A model generated the notes under the pieces. It saw nothing but the letters and a program-made list of their open reading frames with translations, was not told the origin of the DNA and ran no database searches. Shown here piece by piece: positions 27,814-36,299 of a DNA stretch of 64,000 nucleotides; within the stretch, counting starts at the first letter, position 1; every line of letters starts with the position of its first letter. The translations under genes were made by a program, and so were the position numbers. The DNA lies in assembly GCF_003351105.1 (NCBI RefSeq), contig NZ_NKRG01000002.1:62001-126000 (forward strand), written 5' to 3'. The DNA is from Thermosipho africanus Ob7. Its GTDB lineage: Bacteria; Thermotogota; Thermotogae; Thermotogales; Fervidobacteriaceae.

Positions 27814-28565
27814 TTTTTTGACTCCTCCCAGTACTTGTTTAGTTCATCAAGTGAAAGATCTTCAAATTTTTTACCATCTTTTTCGATCAATTTTTCCATT
27901 TTTTTAAATCTTTTTACAAATTTTTCGGTGGCTTTTCTCAAAGCAACTTCAGGATCAATCTTTAAAAATCTAGATAAATTCACAATTGCAAAGAGTAGAT
28001 CACCCAACTCATCCTCAGCTTCTTCATCACTTTTTGCATTTTTCAATTCATCTATTTCTTCATAAACTTTTGAATAAACATCTTCAATATTATCCCAGTC
28101 AAATCCTACATTGGCAGCATTTTCTTGAATTCTCCTGGAAAGTGATAAGGCGGGCAATGAATAATTTACTTTACCTATTCTTGAAAAATCGTTTTCTCCC
28201 TTCTCTTGAGCTTTTATTTTTTCCCACCTTATGTAAGAAAAATCTTGCTCATTACCAAAGACATGCGGATGTCTCCTTATCAACTTGTCTGATATTGTAT
28301 CGATAACATCATCAATCGAAAATTTTCCTTCTTCATTTGCAATCTGTGCATGAAAGATAACCTGAAGTAATATATCTCCAAGTTCCTCCTTGAGATTATT
28401 GTAATTTTTATTTTTTATTTCTTCAATTAACTCATAAGCTTCTTCAATTAGATAAGGTATCAATGAATCATGAGTCTGTTTTTTATCCCAATCACATCCA
28501 TTAGGACCTCTTAATTGTTTCATTATATTAATTAATTTCTCAAACTTTTCCCCTGTTGTTGCCAT
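27810..28565 (-). CDS. mazG: Nucleoside triphosphate pyrophosphohydrolase MazG
   Basis: 251-residue all-alpha NTP pyrophosphohydrolase with two MazG domains. The first has the EExxE motif in LIEEAYELIEEI and GDILLQVIFHA; the second has EAEDELGDLLFAI. It hydrolyses non-canonical or excess NTPs. ATG after GGAGGTAGTT, overlapping the permease gene by 26 bases. Confidence 0.93.
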   Translation of the reverse strand: MATTGEKFEKLINIMKQLRGPNGCDWDKKQTHDSLIPYLIEEAYELIEEIKNKNYNNLKEELGDILLQVIFHAQIANEEGKFSIDDVIDTISDKLIRRHPHVFGNEQDFSYIRWEKIKAQEKGENDFSRIGKVNYSLPALSLSRRIQENAANVGFDWDNIEDVYSKVYEEIDELKNAKSDEEAEDELGDLLFAIVNLSRFLKIDPEVALRKATEKFVKRFKKMEKLIEKDGKKFEDLSLDELNKYWEESKK

Positions 28566-29523
28566 AACTACCTCCTAATATATAATATTTCCAGAATTTC
28601 TTTATGAATAAAATAGTTGGTATAGCAATTAATATTCCTATAAATCCGAAAAAGTCATTGAATATTAAAAGGCTAATTATTAGTACAAACCAATGAATCT
28701 TTAAATTGCTACTTTGAATTTTTGGTGCAAAAAACCAACTTTCAAGCTGATTTACAATTACCAATATTATAATTCCTAAAATTATACCTGTAAATCCCTT
28801 TGATGTCCAACCTAACATTAACATCGGTATCGAAACAATTATTACACCAAGAAATGGTATAAAATCAGTTATAAACGATAAAATACCCAAAAAAAGTGCA
28901 CCTTTTATTCCAAAAACAAAACAAAGAAATCCTACAGATATCCCTACAAATAAAGCAACCAATACTTGACCACTTACAAACCTTTCAAAATCTTTGTAGA
29001 AACTCCTAAAAAAGTTATATCCTTTCTCTGGATCATACACAAAAAAACTTTTTAAATTTTTTTTCAAATATGCTTTTAAATTAGAAACAGCAAGTGTTGT
29101 AACTATTATAAGTATTCCCATTGTTATGATAGATGGAGTGTAAGAAAATAATTGGTTCAATACATTTAATGCAAAATTTGAAATTTGTTTATTAGAATTA
29201 TTCAAAAAGTCGAGTATCCAGGAAGGAAGTTGTGGATTCCCATTTATAGAAATTTTTGAAAGTTCAGAAAATATCTTCTTTCCTTCTTCCAATATAACTG
29301 GTATAAATGTTATAAACGAATAAAAAATTAAAGATAACATCAAAGTATATGAAATCACTTTAGAAAGATTTTTATTTAACTTCTTTGATAATAATTTTGC
29401 AGGAACATCTATAACTATAGAAAAATAAAATCCTATGATAACTGCACCAAATACAAACGGAGAAAACTTTATTAATATCAAAAACAAAATAAAGTATATT
29501 AAAATTAAAAATTTATCATTCAT
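28540..29523 (-). CDS. AI-2E family (PerM/YdiK) membrane protein
   Basis: 327 residues with about seven hydrophobic segments, a soluble loop after the second or third, and the family motif GALFLGILSFITDFIPFLGVIIVSIP. Members have been linked to autoinducer or Na+ transport, but substrates are mostly unproved. ATG after GGTGATTAAAA. It follows the unknown 409-residue gene by two bases. Confidence 0.88.
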   Translation of the reverse strand: MNDKFLILIYFILFLILIKFSPFVFGAVIIGFYFSIVIDVPAKLLSKKLNKNLSKVISYTLMLSLIFYSFITFIPVILEEGKKIFSELSKISINGNPQLPSWILDFLNNSNKQISNFALNVLNQLFSYTPSIITMGILIIVTTLAVSNLKAYLKKNLKSFFVYDPEKGYNFFRSFYKDFERFVSGQVLVALFVGISVGFLCFVFGIKGALFLGILSFITDFIPFLGVIIVSIPMLMLGWTSKGFTGIILGIIILVIVNQLESWFFAPKIQSSNLKIHWFVLIISLLIFNDFFGFIGILIAIPTILFIKKFWKYYILGGSYGNNRGKV

Positions 29524-29525
29524 TT

Positions 29526-30755
29526 TTAATCACCGCTTTTTTTCCTTAGTTTATTTATAAAACTGCTAAAAAAAGAATTTTTAGACTCAACTTTTGAAAC
29601 ATGTGTTTCTTTTAATGGTGTTTCCACCAAATGTTTTACAAATAAATTTAGTATAGCATCTTTAGTAGAATAGGATGGATACAGAATTTTACTGATAGCT
29701 TCTATCACTACTTTTAATGTAAAATCAAAGCTGTTTAATACATCTCTCTTTAAATAGATAACATTATCTTTAATATAATAAAAACTTTTTGAATCAATCC
29801 TTTCCAGCATGTTAGTTGATATTAAAACATTTATATCTTTATCTATTGTAGAAAGAAATTTCTTTAAGCTTTGAAAATTTTCTTTTTCTTTTTCAAAAAG
29901 CTTTTTTTCATCTATTATTTCAAAAACAAAATTTTTAGAATATTTTTCAAAATAATTTTGTATAGTATTGATCCTATTTCCAAGAATATCTCTTTCATTT
30001 AAAAGTTCTTCTTTTATTTCTTCGGGAATTTCTATAATTTTATACCCAGAATTTCTTGCATTTTCTAGCAAATGATTATAATGAATTATTTCTTTTTTAG
30101 TAATAAATAGGTAGTTATTTAGAGCATTTAATAATTTTAAAGCATGAATTTGAACATCTTTCCATCTGATTTCATCATGTATATTTTCAGAATTAATAAT
30201 TTCGTTTGCAAGTTTCATAGCAATTTCAGTATTTTCACAAAGTAAAAGTATATTTTTTAGCTTGTATACAAACGCAGTTTTTTTAAATGGCAAGTCAAGA
30301 TTCTCTAGTTTCTTTATCATATTTTTTGTTGGATTTTTTATATTATAACTATAAAGCAAGTTATCTTCCTCTGCAACTAAAATTCCTTTTACATAAATTT
30401 TTGATTTATCATTTTTTTCTATTACTTCACCTTCAAAGTTAGATTCAATAACTTTTTCATTTGAAAGATCTTTAATAAAATATTTAAGCTTTTCAAGAAA
30501 TTTTTCATCTAAATCATTAAAAATAATTTTGCCTGACTCAATAACAGCAGGGGATTTATTAATATCAATTTTTTCTCCGTTGCTGTCAAGAATACTTACT
30601 CTACTTTTGGAATTTAAAATATTTACAGGAATATTTGAAGATGAAATAACTAATTTATTATTTTCAATAGTTATTTCATAATCTTCAAGCTTAGTAAAAA
30701 CTTTTATTAAAGATTTAAATAATTCAGAAGCTATCATTTCTTTAAAATCAAACAT
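29526..30755 (-). CDS. Hypothetical protein, 409 residues, first gene of its operon
   Basis: No family recognised. The protein is charged, without signal or membrane segments, and appears mainly beta in the first 130 residues (ITIENNKLVISSSNIPVNIL) and helical afterwards. An NKLVISS/VKGILVAEEDNLLYSYNI arrangement suggests a ligand- or scaffold-binding fold. It has its own extended -10 promoter and a GGGGGGATT ribosome site, and is co-transcribed with the permease, mazG and rlmB genes. A function cannot be given. Confidence 0.7.
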   Translation of the reverse strand: MFDFKEMIASELFKSLIKVFTKLEDYEITIENNKLVISSSNIPVNILNSKSRVSILDSNGEKIDINKSPAVIESGKIIFNDLDEKFLEKLKYFIKDLSNEKVIESNFEGEVIEKNDKSKIYVKGILVAEEDNLLYSYNIKNPTKNMIKKLENLDLPFKKTAFVYKLKNILLLCENTEIAMKLANEIINSENIHDEIRWKDVQIHALKLLNALNNYLFITKKEIIHYNHLLENARNSGYKIIEIPEEIKEELLNERDILGNRINTIQNYFEKYSKNFVFEIIDEKKLFEKEKENFQSLKKFLSTIDKDINVLISTNMLERIDSKSFYYIKDNVIYLKRDVLNSFDFTLKVVIEAISKILYPSYSTKDAILNLFVKHLVETPLKETHVSKVESKNSFFSSFINKLRKKSGD

Positions 30756-30778
30756 TTAATCCCCCCTAGAACATAAAA

Positions 30779-30787
30779 ATTATATCA
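30779..30787 (-). promoter_or_regulatory. Extended -10 promoter of the 30755-22380 operon
   Basis: TGATATAAT on the minus strand, 23 bases before ATG 30755, with no clear -35 box. It is ten bases from the divergent promoter on the other strand. Confidence 0.6.
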
Positions 30788-30796
30788 TAAAAAGTA

Positions 30797-30805
30797 TGGT
30801 ATAAT
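30797..30805 (+). promoter_or_regulatory. Extended -10 promoter of the secreted protein gene
   Basis: TGGTATAAT lies 19 bases before ATG 30825. The -35 region is poor. Confidence 0.6.
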
Positions 30806-30824
30806 TATTATGGGAGGTGAATTT

Positions 30825-32012
30825 ATGAAAATCAAAAAATTATTAGTTATATTTGTTTTAGTTTTATCGTTGATTGCCATTTCACAAACATATATTAACA
30901 TTGGAACTATTGAAAGGAACAATGAAAAGTTTTTTGTTTATGAACTTTCACCAGAATTTTCAATTGGACCAGTCACTATCGGAATAGGTTTTACCAGTTA
31001 CTCTACTGATGTTGTTTATGGAGAAATGTATTATGGTATTCCTAGCTCCACGCCAAGTACAAACATTTTGAATGCATTTGTCATAAATACCTTTGCATTA
31101 AATACTGATTTATTTGAATTTAGGTACGGGAAAGTAAAACCTGTTACTTTGGCTATGGGTTTCAATGTAAGAAAGTATGTTAATCCTAACACCAGAGCAT
31201 TTGACATAACATTGAAATTTTCTGATCTTTCATTATATACACATTTGCCATATGAAATATCAAAATACATTCCATTTGAATTTTCAAGATCAGATAGTAT
31301 ATATATTGCAAGTTTAGGTTATAACTTAAGTTCTCTATTAAAAATTGAATCTTACCTGATTGCAGATGTTGATGCAACTGTAAGTTATACTGAAGATTCT
31401 TCAACACCAGTAAAATACGGTGGAGGAATTGCTGCTTACATTCCTATTTTAAATTCAATTAAAATGGGTGGAGAAGTAGCTGCTCAATCAGATGAAAGTT
31501 TTCAAAAAATTTCAAAAGGACTCTTTGCTGGAGTATTTGCAGATTTGGGATTAATAAATCCAATGGGAGGAATATATTACACAATGGATGGTTATATCCC
31601 ATTTTTGTTTAATAAAAAATATTCATCGCTTAAGTTTGATAGTAATTTACCAAGTATGTCATCAACAGACAGTGTTTTAGGATATTTTGCAGGTGCAGAT
31701 ATTGATTTTGAACCTTACATAACTGGAGAATTTTATGTTTATGGATTACTAGAAAACAGTACTCCAGTTGCGGAAGGAAATATAAAAGTTATTCTTCCAG
31801 AGTTAGGTAACTTCTCTGGACTTATCATTGACGGAACATATTTTGATGATTCACCATTTGAAGGTGGAAAATTATTAGATGAAAATACAGAAGCAATTTT
31901 AAGACTTTCTTACCCATTAATTGGAAATAATTTTGTTGCAGGAATTCAATATAAATGGGAAAGTGATGAGTGGTTTAAGAGTATATTTATAAGTAGCGTA
32001 AGTAGCTTTTAA
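30825..32012 (+). CDS. Secreted putative outer-envelope beta-barrel protein
   Basis: 395 residues. A classic Sec signal (MKIKKLLVIFVLVLSLIAIS) with a likely cut near residue 21. The mature part has alternating hydrophobic and polar residues typical of amphipathic beta strands, many Gly, Tyr and Ser, and it ends in Phe, as beta-barrel proteins recognised by BAM do. Thermotogae have an outer toga with porin-like proteins, so an outer-sheath place is plausible. No family match is claimed. ATG 30825 is chosen because the in-frame ATG at 30810 lies upstream of the GGAGGTG site. Terminator follows. Confidence 0.7.
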   Translation: MKIKKLLVIFVLVLSLIAISQTYINIGTIERNNEKFFVYELSPEFSIGPVTIGIGFTSYSTDVVYGEMYYGIPSSTPSTNILNAFVINTFALNTDLFEFRYGKVKPVTLAMGFNVRKYVNPNTRAFDITLKFSDLSLYTHLPYEISKYIPFEFSRSDSIYIASLGYNLSSLLKIESYLIADVDATVSYTEDSSTPVKYGGGIAAYIPILNSIKMGGEVAAQSDESFQKISKGLFAGVFADLGLINPMGGIYYTMDGYIPFLFNKKYSSLKFDSNLPSMSSTDSVLGYFAGADIDFEPYITGEFYVYGLLENSTPVAEGNIKVILPELGNFSGLIIDGTYFDDSPFEGGKLLDENTEAILRLSYPLIGNNFVAGIQYKWESDEWFKSIFISSVSSF

Positions 32013-32043
32013 ATTAAAATTTAATAATAAAGCTCAATTAATT

Positions 32044-32080
32044 AGCCCCATTCCTAAATCTGCTAGAATGGGGCTTTTTT
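32044..32080 (+). terminator. Intrinsic terminator after the secreted protein gene
   Basis: AGCCCCATTC (32044-32053) pairs perfectly with GAATGGGGCT (32066-32075), followed by a run of T. Confidence 0.92.
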
Positions 32081-32249
32081 AATTTATATCTCCAAAATAT
32101 AAATTTCGTAAATCAGTTGTCAATTAAGTTCTAAATATGATAAAGTTATTACACTAAATATTTTTATAAAATATTTTTCCAGGCAAATATGTTCCTTTAA
32201 ATCTTTTTACACAGTTTTTAGCAACTTAAAAAAATTTATTTTTTACTTA
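32081..32249. other. AT-rich gap with no recognised feature
   Basis: 170 bases between the terminator and the left end of the decayed insertion sequence. No ribosome binding site with an open frame, hairpin or RNA gene is seen. Confidence 0.5.
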
Positions 32250-32273
32250 ATAGCCCCTGACCAATGTAAAAAT
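32250..32273 (+). repeat. Left terminal inverted repeat
   Basis: It pairs with 32819-32842 at 20 of 24 positions; the inner part CCAATGTAAAAAT is identical in both ends. Confidence 0.75.
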
Positions 32274-32358
32274 AAGTTAAATTAGAATATAAAATAAGGG
32301 CTACACCTGCTAAAAATATTTTGCACCAAAAATAATCTCTAACAAGGAGGCGAAGCAC

Positions 32359-32852
32359 CTGAAAAATATTTATCTCAATAGTGAAATTAGAAGAAAGAAA
32401 AAGAGACTTCATCTATTATATGAAGCAAAAGTGTTATTAGATTTTGAGATAGGAAATAATAAATAGAACATGCAGAAATTATGTTAGAAGATATAGAAGG
32501 TTCAATATTGTTAGCAGATAGAGGATACTGGCAATGGGAGTTTATTGAAAAAATGAAAGAAAAGATGAAGTTATATGTAAGACCTAGTGGAAGAAAAGGG
32601 AAAGAATTTATGGAAAGAGAAATAAATAGGTTGATATAAAGCAAAAGATGGGAAATAGAATGGTATATAGAAAGGCTGAAGCAGAGTATAAAGATGAGAG
32701 GAATGAATGAAAGGAAGCTAAAGGCGCAGATTACATATATGTTACAAGGGCAGCAGTTAACGATGTTAACAGACACACTTTCTACTCATCCTAAAATGAT
32801 TAGATTGATTGACAAAAAATTTTTACATTGGCTAGGGTATATTTTATTTTAG
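32359..32852 (+). pseudogene. Transposase remnant (frameshift, stop, internal deletion)
   Basis: An N-terminal fragment begins near 32359, eight bases after AAGGAGG, and stops at TAG 32464. The C-terminal fragment continues in another frame from about 32466 with LLADRGYWQWEFIEKM, an in-frame TAA at 32637, then KRWEIEWYIERLKQSIKM, and ends at TAG 32850. The first catalytic aspartate region is missing, so the middle has been deleted. Inactive. Family likely IS4-like. Confidence 0.7.
32819..32842 (-). repeat. Right terminal inverted repeat
   Basis: Reverse complement matches the left end at 20 of 24 positions. Confidence 0.75.
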
Positions 32853-32920
32853 TTCGTCCAAACAAAAAGAAAACTAAATTATTGAAATTTACCCTCAAAA
32901 CCTATTTTAATTCTTAAATA

Positions 32921-32929
32921 TGTTAAAAT
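32921..32929 (+). promoter_or_regulatory. Possible extended -10 promoter of the AlkD-like gene
   Basis: TGTTAAAAT lies 41 bases before ATG 32971. A weaker member of the recurrent motif. Confidence 0.35.
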
Positions 32930-32970
32930 AAAATAAATGAAATGGGAGAAAAATTTAGGATGTGAAAATT

Positions 32971-33660
32971 ATGTTAGAAAAAATTATTAAAGAATTGGAA
33001 AATAATTCTAACGAAAAGAAGGCCAAAGCTAGTTATAAATTCTTAAAAGCTTTTCCTGGTGGGTATGGTGAAGGTGATGAATTTTTAGGTTTAACCGTAC
33101 CTATACAAAGAAAAATAGCAAAAAAATATAAAAATTTACCTTTAGAAGATGTAGAAAAGCTTTTGCAATCAAAATTTCATGAACACAGATTAACTGCATT
33201 ATTTATTTTAATCCTTAATTATAAAAATAAAAAAGAAGAAGTGATAAATATATATTTAAGAAATTTAGATAGAGTAAATAATTGGGACTTAGTTGATTCT
33301 TCTGCTCCATATTTATTAGGACCTTACTTAGAAAATAAAGATAAAAGTATACTATATGAGCTTGCAAAATCAGATAATTTATGGAAACAAAGAGTTGCAA
33401 TTATAACAACATTTTATTTTATCAAAAAAAACGATTTTAAAGATGCTTTAAAAATAAGCGAATTGCTATTAAATCATAAACATGACTTAATCCACAAAGC
33501 TGTTGGATGGATGTTACGAGAAATCGGAAAGAGAGATAAAAAAGTTGAAGAAGAATTTTTAAAAAAATACTATAAAAAAATGCCAAGAACAATGCTAAGA
33601 TACGCAATTGAAAAATTTCCTGAAGAAGAAAGACAAAAAATTCTTAAAGGAATATGGTGA
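32971..33660 (+). CDS. AlkD-like DNA alkylation repair protein
   Basis: A 229-residue HEAT-like repeat protein of the AlkC/AlkD superfamily, which removes bulky or positively charged alkylated purines without base flipping. Trp105 and Asp109 in NWDLVD, Arg141 in WKQR and Trp180 in GWMLRE reproduce the spacing of the Bacillus cereus AlkD active residues (Trp109, Asp113, Arg148, Trp187). GTG 32962 is almost on top of AGGA, so ATG 32971 is preferred. It stands alone between the IS remnant and the tRNA cluster. Confidence 0.88.
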   Translation: MLEKIIKELENNSNEKKAKASYKFLKAFPGGYGEGDEFLGLTVPIQRKIAKKYKNLPLEDVEKLLQSKFHEHRLTALFILILNYKNKKEEVINIYLRNLDRVNNWDLVDSSAPYLLGPYLENKDKSILYELAKSDNLWKQRVAIITTFYFIKKNDFKDALKISELLLNHKHDLIHKAVGWMLREIGKRDKKVEEEFLKKYYKKMPRTMLRYAIEKFPEEERQKILKGIW

Positions 33661-33701
33661 ATTTTGTATTTCAAAAAATATCCTTATAGACAAACAAAAT
33701 A

Positions 33702-33728
33702 AAAGCCCCTTTATCGGGGCATTTTTTT
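33702..33728. terminator. Bidirectional terminator between the AlkD-like gene and the tRNA operon
   Basis: GCCCC (33705-33709) pairs with GGGGC (33716-33720), loop TTTATC, with seven T on the right and AAAA on the left, so it can stop transcripts from both sides. Confidence 0.8.
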
Positions 33729-33784
33729 GCTTGAATACTTAATTTTTAATCGAACCGGAAACCGTTGGATTTACTAAAAAAATC

Positions 33785-33860
33785 TGGTGGCGAGGGACGG
33801 AATCGAACCGTCGACACGTGGATTTTCAGTCCACTGCTCTACCAACTGAGCTACCTCGCC
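33785..33860 (-). tRNA. tRNA-Phe(GAA)
   Basis: Acceptor GGCGAGG pairs with CCTCGCC; anticodon loop CTGAAAA gives GAA; T arm GACGG/CCGTC with TTCGATT. Discriminator A and the 3' CCA are encoded. 76 bases. Confidence 0.95.
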
Positions 33861-33875
33861 ACCTTTAAGAACTTA

Positions 33876-33950
33876 TGGTGGGTGCGGCAGGACTTGAACC
33901 TACGACCTCCTGCTTGTAAGGCAGGCGCTCTCCCTCTGAGCTACGCACCC
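33876..33950 (-). tRNA. tRNA-Val(TAC)
   Basis: Acceptor GGGTGCG pairs with CGCACCC; anticodon stem CCTGC/GCAGG with loop CTTACAA gives TAC. CCA encoded. 75 bases. Confidence 0.95.
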
Positions 33951-33958
33951 TTATATTC

Positions 33959-34034
33959 TGGCGCCCCCAACGGGATTCGAACCCGTGCCTCTGGCTTGAA
34001 AGGCCAGTGTCCTAGACCGCTAGACGATGGGGGC
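33959..34034 (-). tRNA. tRNA-Glu(TTC)
   Basis: Acceptor GCCCCCA pairs with TGGGGGC; anticodon stem CTGGC/GCCAG with loop CTTTCAA gives TTC. Discriminator G, CCA encoded. First tRNA of the operon. Confidence 0.95.
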
Positions 34035-34092
34035 TTATTAATCCAAAACTTCCTGCTTATTTTCTTTTCAATTTCGTGAGCAACCGATAATT

Positions 34093-34121
34093 ATCATATC
34101 AAAAAACACTCCTATTGTCAA
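34093..34121 (-). promoter_or_regulatory. Strong promoter of the tRNA-Glu-Val-Phe operon
   Basis: Perfect -35 TTGACA and -10 TATGAT separated by 17 bases, with TG before the -10 box (TGATATGAT). It lies 58 bases upstream of tRNA-Glu. Confidence 0.88.
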
Positions 34122-34207
34122 GCAGAATTTTTGTAACTTTTCTCTGACAAGTAAAAAAATATGTTGTTAATATAAAAAATATCTCTTTATCATATTTATA
34201 GAATTTA

Positions 34208-34216
34208 TGGTAAAAT
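34208..34216 (+). promoter_or_regulatory. Extended -10 promoter of the flhA operon
   Basis: TGGTAAAAT lies 31 bases before the flhA ATG. No sigma-28-like sequence was seen here. Confidence 0.5.
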
Positions 34217-34247
34217 AAATATGACATATTTTTTCAGAGGTGATTAA

Positions 34248-36299
34248 ATGGCAAAAGGTACTGATATAATTGTAGCAATAATGATTGCTGCTATTGTTTT
34301 ATTAATGATTCTACCTATCCCAGGTTTTTTATTAGACTTTTTTCAACTTTTAAATCTTTCACTTTCACTAATAATCCTTTTTTCAACAATGTATATTAGA
34401 AAAGCACTCGAACTTTCTTCATTCCCTACAATATTGTTAGTCATAACATTATTCAGACTTGGATTAAATGTAGCTTCTACAAGATTAATATTACTTCAAG
34501 GCCCAAAATTTTCTGGTAAAGTTATCAGAGCTTTTGGTGACTTTGTCGTTGGTGGTAATTATGTTGTTGGTCTTGTAGTATTTTTAATACTTGTTATAAT
34601 TCAATTTATAGTAATTACCAGAGGTTCAGAAAGAATTGCAGAAGTTGCAGCAAGGTTTACGCTTGATGCAATGCCTGGAAAACAAATGAGTGTTGATGCA
34701 GATTTAAATGCAGGTTTAATTACAGAAGATGAAGCAAGAAAAAGGCGTGAAGAAATAAGGAGAGAAGCCGATTTCTATGGAGCAATGGACGGTGCTTCAA
34801 AATTTGTTAGAGGTGATGCAATAGCTAGTATAATAATAGTTCTTGTAAATATAATTGGTGGATTAATTATAGGAATATTGACCCACAAAATGACTGTATC
34901 TGAAGCTGCTCAAACATTTACTTTATTTACTGTAGGTGATGGCCTTGTAACTCAAATCCCGGCATTAATGGTTTCTACCGCAACTGGTATATTAGTATCG
35001 AGGGCAGCTTCAGAAGATAATCTTGGAAACGAATTAGTAAGAGAATTAAGCGGCGAAAAAAAGGTAATAATCCTAACAGGATTTATCCTTATATTCCTTG
35101 GGATCTTTACTCCTATTCCTTTTTCTGCTGCAATTTTAGGAACATTATTCATGATAACAGGTTTCTTAATTAAAAGCACCACAGAACCACAACTTGAAAG
35201 CATTGGTGGTAGTGCTGAAATTCCCACAGCTCAAACACCAAGCGGTCCTATTTTAACTACTCCACAGGAAGTATCAGAAATTTTGCAAACTGATACTGTT
35301 GAAGTTGAAATTGGATATGGTCTTATACCTCTTGCTGATACATCTCAAGGTGGAGATTTATTAGAAAGGGTAACAATGGTAAGAAAACAAATTGCATATG
35401 AATTAGGATTAGTAATATCACCAATAAGGGTACGTGACAGTGTCTTACTAAAATCAAATGAATATGCTATATTTATCAGAGGAGCACAAGTTGCAAAATA
35501 CGAACTCATGCCTAATAGATTACTTGCAATCAATCCAGGAACTGTTACTGAAAAAATACCAGGAATCGAAACAAAAGAGCCAGCTTTTGGGCTCCAAGCA
35601 TTTTGGATTGATGAAAGTAAAAAAGAAGAAGCTAGTAGATTAGGGTATACCGTTGTTGATCCTCCAACAGTTTTTGCAACACATTTAACAGAAGTATTAA
35701 AAAGAAATGCTCATGAACTACTAGGTACCAGAGAATTTGAACTACTTGTTGAAGGCTTAAGAAGTAAATTTGAAAAACTTGTAGATGATCTGTTTAATGT
35801 ATTAAAACCATCTGATGTAAAAAAAGTTCTTCAGAGATTACTAAAAGAAGGTATTCCTATTAGAAATCTTTCTTTAATATTTGAAACTCTATTAGAATAT
35901 GGTGAACAAACAAAAGATGTAATTTATTTGACAGAAAAAGTAAGAAAGGCCATGAAAAGACAAATTATTACTCCTTTAATATCACCAGATGGAATTTTAC
36001 ATGCAGTGGCTATTGATAACGAACTTGAAAAAAATTTGGTAAATCTTGTAAGAGAAAATGATACTGAAAGATATCTTGACCTAAACCCAGAAATTATGAG
36101 AGAATTAATTGAGTCAATTTCTAACTCTCTAGAAAATATTATGAAAAAAGGATATAATCCTGTTTTAATTTGTTCATCCTCATTAAGACCACTTATATCA
36201 GATTTACTTTTAAAATTTATTCCTGGAGTTTATGTAATATCATATGATGAAATCCCAGAAAATGTTTCCATGCAAATCGAAGGAGTGGTTAGATTATGA
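34248..36299 (+). CDS. flhA: Flagellar export apparatus protein FlhA
   Basis: 683-residue export-gate subunit. About eight membrane segments in the first 310 residues with the FHIPEP-family block (FPTILLVITLFRLGLNVASTR), then a large cytosolic domain for chaperone-substrate docking. Start ATG after AGAGGTGATTAA. First gene of a ten-kilobase motility operon; it overlaps flhF by four bases. Confidence 0.96.
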   Translation: MAKGTDIIVAIMIAAIVLLMILPIPGFLLDFFQLLNLSLSLIILFSTMYIRKALELSSFPTILLVITLFRLGLNVASTRLILLQGPKFSGKVIRAFGDFVVGGNYVVGLVVFLILVIIQFIVITRGSERIAEVAARFTLDAMPGKQMSVDADLNAGLITEDEARKRREEIRREADFYGAMDGASKFVRGDAIASIIIVLVNIIGGLIIGILTHKMTVSEAAQTFTLFTVGDGLVTQIPALMVSTATGILVSRAASEDNLGNELVRELSGEKKVIILTGFILIFLGIFTPIPFSAAILGTLFMITGFLIKSTTEPQLESIGGSAEIPTAQTPSGPILTTPQEVSEILQTDTVEVEIGYGLIPLADTSQGGDLLERVTMVRKQIAYELGLVISPIRVRDSVLLKSNEYAIFIRGAQVAKYELMPNRLLAINPGTVTEKIPGIETKEPAFGLQAFWIDESKKEEASRLGYTVVDPPTVFATHLTEVLKRNAHELLGTREFELLVEGLRSKFEKLVDDLFNVLKPSDVKKVLQRLLKEGIPIRNLSLIFETLLEYGEQTKDVIYLTEKVRKAMKRQIITPLISPDGILHAVAIDNELEKNLVNLVRENDTERYLDLNPEIMRELIESISNSLENIMKKGYNPVLICSSSLRPLISDLLLKFIPGVYVISYDEIPENVSMQIEGVVRL

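Larger units (their letters stand above)
32250..32842. mobile_element. Decayed, internally deleted insertion sequence with inverted ends
   Basis: The element is bounded by 24-base terminal inverted repeats that match at 20 positions. It holds two fragments of a DDE-type transposase in different frames. At 593 bases it is much shorter than a full IS of this type. Target duplications are not evident. The transposase motifs (ADRGYW and RWEIEWYIERLK) resemble the IS4 group, but the family is not certain. Confidence 0.75.

Noticed and set aside
32387-32776. Minus-strand frame of 129 codons in the IS remnant
   Set aside because: Hydrophobic shadow of the transposase fragments; no ribosome binding site or family.
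33765-34079. Plus-strand frame of 104 codons
   Set aside because: It is the antisense of the three tRNA genes; such frames are frequent false predictions.
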